Assembly (NCBI RefSeq): GCF_016802725.1 | Contig: NC_052676.1 | Location: forward strand, 6,403,433-6,467,432 | Source of the DNA: Solenopsis invicta | Taxonomy: Eukaryota > Arthropoda > Insecta > Hymenoptera > Formicidae | Length of the DNA stretch: 64,000 nt | Direction of reading: 5' to 3' | Part shown: piece after piece, positions 59,380-64,000 of the stretch | How positions within the stretch are numbered: the stretch's first letter is position 1 | How the letters are laid out: each line of letters opens with the position of its first letter | Position numbers and translations under genes: made by a program | The notes under the pieces: model-generated | Databases searched by the model: none | What the model saw: only the letters and a program-made list of their open reading frames with translations | Told to the model about the DNA's origin: nothing

Positions 59380-59473
59380 AAGCCTAGTGCAGATTGCGCG
59401 CAGCAAGTGTCAAACAGCAGACTTCGTTGATTGGCTGTTGCTTGACCTTGCTGCGTGCAGTTTGCACTAGGCT
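59380..59473. mobile_element. hairpin MITE next to the transposon end
   Basis: A 94-bp imperfect palindrome ten bases from the right element's end. Arms AAGCCTAGTGCAGATTGCGC-GCAGCAAG and CTTGCTGCGTGCAGTTTGCACTAGGCTT. No ORF. Confidence 0.7.
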
Positions 59474-60225
59474 TTAGTTTCGTGATTGTGTGTTTTCTCT
59501 GGGGTGCGCACGATTGGACACCACCACTCACAATGGCCGATGCCTAGAGTTTTTCCGTTGATTTCGTTAGATAAGTTAAAATGGTTAGTATTTAATCGTG
59601 CTGTGTCCAAAACGCTGTCACCTGGGGGTCGATTGTGTATCTTTGTCGACTTTTCTCACTCTTCGTATTTTTATCTCAAATGAAAAAATACGCGTGATTG
59701 GCTATAAGCATAGTGAAAATGTAATATCCCTATACTTACGTGAGTGAAAATCACAAACCGTTTGTTTTCTGTTCCTGAACTCTCTAAATAAGTGTACACT
59801 TAAAATGAAATAGATAGATGTTTCAAAGTTAGCGAAAGCAAGAAGGAATGTTCCAGTGCAGTCTAGTGCAGGAATAGAAAACAAGCCTAAATGCGAGTGC
59901 GAACAATGGTAGAATACATCACATAATCTTCAAAGAACAGTGCGTCGCCTCGGAATTAAATAATCTCCAATAATCTTAAAGTCCCTCACGTTGACGACGC
60001 GTGTCCCAAGTAAGATACAAATTAAAAAAAAGAACGGTGCATAAATATTGCAAAATTTACTTATATATTATACTTATTTATATCTTATTATTTATTTATT
60101 ATTATTTATTAGTTATATATACTTATTTATATGCTTATTTATATACTTATATAATAATTTATTTATGTACTTCACTTATACAATTTTAGAAATGTATTAT
60201 TTGTAATATCAAATGAATTTTGAGT

Positions 60226-60229
<4 letters not shown>
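59474..60229. other. intergenic, short repeats only
   Basis: A 63-bp segment (59,824-59,886, with AAGCAAGAAGGAATGTTCCA) is repeated directly at 60,307-60,369. No gene recognised; a plus frame at 59,486-59,683 has no identifiable domain. Confidence 0.5.

Positions 60230-60293
<64 letters not shown>
60230..60293. repeat. CT/AT microsatellite
   Basis: (CT)13-14 followed by (AT)n. The RER- and IYIY-type frames here are translations of it. Confidence 0.95.
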
Positions 60294-60295
<2 letters not shown>

Positions 60296-60422
60296 ATATA
60301 TATTTGAAAGTTAGTGAAAGCAAGAAGGAAAGTTCCAGTGCAGTCTGGTGCAGGAATAGAAAACAAGCCTATTGTCTCGATTCGATTACTCGACACGGGC
60401 GCATGAGTGGAAAGCGAATGCC

Positions 60423-61137
60423 AGGGTTGCGTTCGAAAATTCTACTTGTCCGGTAGAGTATCTTTGAGTGACCAATCAAGATGAAGAAATCTAGAATTTT
60501 TTTTAATTTCTTTATTCTGATTGGTCACTTAAGGAGGTTTATCTGGTACATAGTACGTCAAGCGAGAAACACGTTCAACTTTGACTTGACTAGCGCAGTA
60601 CGCTGACTAGATTTGGCAACGTCAAATTTCTACGTTATGGGTTTTTTCTAATATTTTTTCTCAAACTTTTACATTTTAAATAGCGCGTACTTTGGTAAGA
60701 AGTTCCGATGTTGCCGCTCATCGAGTAATGGAAGATAACCTACGCGTAAACGAGATTTTTGCAAAAAATATCTACTCATTTCTTATTTCTCAGATATCCA
60801 ATCGATCTACACTCTTTGCACAAATTTTTCTTACATATTTTTTTGTTATTATCATTAATTTGTACAAAAACTGTCTGTTAATTCTTTACAAATTTTGTGG
60901 AAGAAGGCTCGAAAAATGTCATTTTCCATAAGACACAATGTAAAGTTGCACTAAATATTTTTATTAATATCTCAACACTGAGGTATCCAAAGGACTTAAA
61001 AATTTGCGAGATATATTTTTATACACATCTTAAGTTGTATTTAATTTTTTTTCAAAATTCATCTGTTAATTACTAACCAGATGAACCTCCTTAAAGTTAT
61101 TGTACCCGACGAGTAGAATTTTCGAACGCAGCCCAGC
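60423..61137. repeat. inverted repeat pair, left arm interrupted by a 73-bp hairpin
   Basis: GCGTTCGAAAATTCTACTTG (60,430) mirrors the complement of GAGTAGAATTTTCGAACGC (61,110-61,128), and AAGGAGGTTTATCTGGT (60,540-60,556) mirrors ACCAGATGAACCTCCTT (61,077-61,093). The left arm carries an extra hairpin AGTGACCAATCA ... TGATTGGTCACT (60,467-60,539) that the right arm lacks. Between the arms (60,560-61,070) there is no recognisable gene. Confidence 0.7.
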
Positions 61138-61650
61138 AAGTGCTGCCCTCTTCTGCTCCTCGCACAGGCTATGCACTAGGGATTTTAGGAGAAAGGCGCC
61201 TCGACTGGCAACACTGTAATTCGAGAAGTCGCTTCGCGAGTCGTTTCGTTTCAGTTGCACGACGTGGTTACGTCTTTTTTTCTTCTCCGGAGCTTCTTTT
61301 TCGTCAGCTTCGATACATGAAAAATAGGATAAATATCGCGAGGAATGCATTCGCACCATTCACGAAGATCGTCCACGAAGATTGCTGTTTCATCGCTTCG
61401 CCGTTCGCGCGTCCGCGATTTTTCACCGAGTCCGCGTAGACGTAGTGCCGCGATAATAGCAACAACAGCAGCCGACATCATCCCGCGAAGATCCTTCTAA
61501 CCTCCCTACTGAGGCGCTTTCATCCCGCCAGCTTAGTTGGTCGTAAGAGTTTGGTCGTAAGAGACGGCTAAACGTGAGAAAATAGTGAGAATCAAATTTT
61601 GGCCGAAATTTAAATCACAAATCTCATTACGGTAGCTTTCTTGGTCGGCA
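61138..61650 (+). promoter_or_regulatory. putative promoter and 5' UTR of the AKAP17A homologue
   Basis: Sharp rise in GC and CpG (CGCGTCCGCGATTTTTCACC) immediately upstream of the coding exon, with a direct doublet TTGGTCGTAAGAG at 61,538 and 61,550. No clear TATA box. This is the only housekeeping-promoter-like stretch in the window. Overlapping ORFs on both strands are not supported as proteins. Confidence 0.5.
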
Positions 61651-61822
61651 ATGAGCGACAACAAGCAGGTAGGTGAAACTCCCAGTAGCGAGGTTGCTAA
61701 CCGATTTCGAAGCTGTAGGGATCTGAGCGACATTGTACCGCTGTATCCGTCGCACGCGCTTTATCTGAAACCGCTTGCCAAAGTTAACGTGTCGGTCACT
61801 CTGCCCCAACTGAAGACTCCAG
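61651..61822 (+). CDS. AKAP17A: A-kinase anchor protein 17A (XE7) homologue, first coding exon (partial gene)
   Basis: 57 codons from ATG, then a donor CCAG/GTAAAA in phase 1. The segment CRDLSDIVPLYPSHALYLKP followed by LAKVNVSVTLPQLKTPGK corresponds to the conserved N-terminus of AKAP17A/XE7 (in the human protein a tyrosine-leucine-lysine-proline block followed by SVALPQLK-PGK), upstream of its RNA-recognition-like domain. AKAP17A is a nuclear-speckle splicing regulator that anchors PKA. The MSDNKQVGETPSSE extension is poorly conserved and the ATG is the first in frame after the GC-rich leader. The remaining exons lie beyond the window. This is the only apparently undamaged host gene here. 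Recognition is from memory of the family pattern. Confidence 0.75.
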
Positions 61823-64000
61823 GTAAAAACATCATCATCGTCATCAGTCGCCTCCTCTCTGGAGGATGGATCTCGACTTTTTTGTCTTCTTTTTCCTCCT
61901 TTTTTTTCTTTTTTAATTGAAATATTATGCAGCAATAGTATTGTATATGACAGCATCAAAATTGTACGATATTCTTTGTGTGATTTGAACTTGAAATAAC
62001 AATCAGAAGAAAAATTTATTAATAAGAACCAAGTTACAGCTGACAGGAGCTAAGTGTCAAATGATTAAAGAGATATGATTGAAAAATCAAAATGCTTCAC
62101 TTTGTTTAAAAATGATTTAGAATATGTAAAGCAAAACTGACATTAAACTAGTTGCGATTCGATTCATGCTCAAAGTACTATTGATTTATTTTATTTTTAT
62201 CATTTATTAGGCATATTGTATGGAAAATTGAATTGGCTTTCATTATTAAAAACGAAGATAAAATACATATAGCGCTGTGCAAATCTGATTGTGGTTTGTG
62301 TTATTTTTAAAAATACTTCAATATACATAAAAATTATATCAATAGTTAGAATAAGTCTTTTTGTACGTTCTTGGAAAAATTTGACTTCATTCACCATGTA
62401 TATTTTTCATATTTAAGTAAAAAGTTGAAACTTATGAACTAAAGACTTTTTGATGAACTAAAGAAATATAATCTAAAAATTTAGCAACATTATTGAGAAA
62501 TGTAATATAAAAAATTGTTATAAAGATATTAAATAAAAATAAGCTGTTTTAAAGTTCCAGATAAGCATTGAAATATGCAATGATATACAGTAAGCATTGC
62601 ACGCCGCATGTTAGCGGTCTAATTATATGGTTACCTCTGATATTTTTATTGGCAAAATTAAGAATAAACAGTATGTAAAATCTTATTGACAATTGTAAAA
62701 AAAAATTATTAATTTAATTTTACACAGTAAAAATTATCTGATGGAATCCAAATATATATTAAAATTTCAGCTATTATGTTCTCAATAATATAAATCACTT
62801 GTTTGATGAGATATGTGTCAATTATTTTTTCTTAAAGAATTCCATATTGTATGGAAAATTGAATTGGTTTTTATTATTATAAAGAAGTTACTATTATCAT
62901 TTGATTGTCGTTTGATAATTCATTCCTAATAATTTAGCCATTAGTAGCCAAAACTATAATTAACACATTCTGTACTCAATTAATTTTATCTGGGTGTTTA
63001 CTACCCAGAAAAATTTAAAAATTTTCAAGGAATATTCTTTTTATCCTTAAATATTATATATTTTTAGGGAATTTTATTATTTTTGAAATTTTATTTAAAT
63101 TCCAATTAAATTTTAATTAAATTTTAAGTTTTTTTCTCTGACAAATTTTTTTTATCATTTTTCTAATTTTTGTTAATACAAAATCGACAATTAATTAGCA
63201 ATAAGTAGCATACATGTCTATGTACATGTCATGTACATGCGAGTATTATGTAACTCGCAAGTTTTCATTAAAAAAATAGTAACTATAAGAGACAGTACAT
63301 CAGTCTAAATTCTAAATTGTATGTTTAAGGGGATCCTAAAGTCATCCTATTTTACTGACATGATTTTTTCTAGCACACTATTTTTCTAATTGTCTACAAA
63401 TTTAAAGTCTCACTACAATTAATGTATAAGCACTAATGTAGTTCAAAATAATTGATTTTATGTAAAAAATGAGAAAAAATTAAAAAATTAAGATCTGTTT
63501 ACCTATTCTTAACCTAATATGTCTACAGCTGCCAATATTTGCTTCATACAAAAACTTTGCAGTGTATTGTATAAAATAAAAATGGTTTGGAATGCAGATT
63601 ATATGAAAATACATGTTGAGTTTTTAAAATTATGTTTGAATATCTAACATGAAAGATTAGTGTGCTTGAAAATTTGTGCATGACATGTGTGCAATATTGA
63701 TGCAATAGTATGTAGCGACGTATTGATGTTTTATAAATTGTATGCGTGTATTGCAAATCGAATAAGTAATTGTTCAGTTGGTAAGAGGCATGACTCTAGT
63801 ATCCCCTTAATCACGTTTTATACTTCTGTATTTTAGTGAGTTAGATCATTGCATATATTAAAATTGAGAAAATACTAATTGCACATGACAATTCAATTGC
63901 ATGTAATAATTTTGTAATTGTTATATGTAATTTAATTTATATTATTTCTCTTTTTACAATTAGTACTTTCTCAAATTTAATATTCAAAATTCAAATAGTT
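61823..64000 (+). other. first intron of the AKAP17A homologue
   Basis: AT-rich with no further AKAP17A exon up to the window edge (a next exon should start with S-SNWEV-like codons). A 45-bp segment CATATTGTATGGAAAATTGA at 62,211 recurs directly at 62,845. A TTAA-flanked MITE lies at 63,329-63,806. Confidence 0.6.
63329..63806. mobile_element. MITE with TTAA target duplication
   Basis: 478 bp between two TTAA tetranucleotides (63,325-63,328 and 63,807-63,810). The left terminus GGGGATCCTAAAGTCATCC is inverted at the right as GGCATGACTCTAGTATCCCC (17 bp with two mismatches). TTAA duplications are typical of piggyBac and Kolobok families. No transposase is encoded, so it would be non-autonomous. 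Confidence 0.75.

Noticed and set aside
59486..59683. 65-codon ORF right of the transposon palindrome
   Set aside because: Overlaps a hairpin-flanking region, no recognisable domain, overlapping minus-strand ORF of similar length.
60172..60456. Overlapping ORFs rich in Ile-Tyr and Arg-Glu
   Set aside because: Produced by the CT/AT microsatellite.
61140..61439. 99-codon ORF upstream of the AKAP17A exon
   Set aside because: GC-rich leader with open frames on both strands and no family match; treated as promoter/5' UTR.
1..64000. CRISPR arrays, operons, ribosome binding sites, bacterial promoters
   Set aside because: Spliced genes, microsatellites and insect transposons show this is eukaryotic nuclear DNA; no regularly spaced repeats with unique spacers were seen.

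Overview
This is nuclear DNA of an insect, most likely a hymenopteran and probably an ant. It is very AT-rich, its genes are split by introns, it carries a CYP6-type P450 cluster, and it is packed with transposon families (Tc1-like, BEL/Pao-like, DUF4806-carrying) common in ant genomes. The species cannot be named from the sequence. Only one host gene looks undamaged, the first exon of an AKAP17A homologue at the right edge. Everything else is a decaying P450 cluster or mobile DNA. || Layout. 1-12.6 kb: a mosaic of two local repeat families (R1, a gag-leader-like unit; R2, a unit coding a Gln-rich peptide on the minus strand), with BEL/Pao-like gag debris, a lipase exon remnant, a transposase helix-turn-helix fragment, an LTR-like block and a 646-bp GC/AT palindrome. 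12.6-18 kb: old, unrecognised decayed sequence bounded by a degenerate direct repeat. 18.6-21.2 kb: two Tc1-like elements joined head to head into a foldback. 21.2-38.6 kb: CYP6-like cluster, all on the plus strand: one six-exon gene with all catalytic motifs but a mutated donor site, one copy lacking the I-helix and heme exons, one 5' flank-only duplicate and one last-exon-only remnant. 38.6-42.1 kb: AT-rich with no gene. || 42,152-59,369: the main feature, a 17.2-kb near-perfect palindrome. It is two 8.49-8.50 kb copies of one DNA transposon placed tail to tail around a 230-bp spacer. Each copy has termini CCCTATAAGCGC, subterminal repeats, a two-exon Tnp2/Transposase_21-type (CACTA/EnSpm-like) transposase and a divergent six-exon gene ending in a DUF4806-like domain. 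Between the genes lies a further inverted duplication of the DUF4806 promoter and first exons. Mirror-coordinate bookkeeping gives only three net length offsets over 8.5 kb. In the left copy these break both genes; in the right copy both genes read through. || 59.4-64 kb: hairpin MITEs, repeats, then the GC-richer leader and first exon of AKAP17A (plus strand), whose first intron runs off the window and holds a TTAA-flanked MITE. || How it works together: the right element is predicted to be able to make transposase and the DUF4806 protein for both copies, and the palindrome's tail-to-tail transcription units would make perfectly complementary RNA. The P450s would be microsomal monooxygenases if expressed, but at least one of the two is certainly broken.
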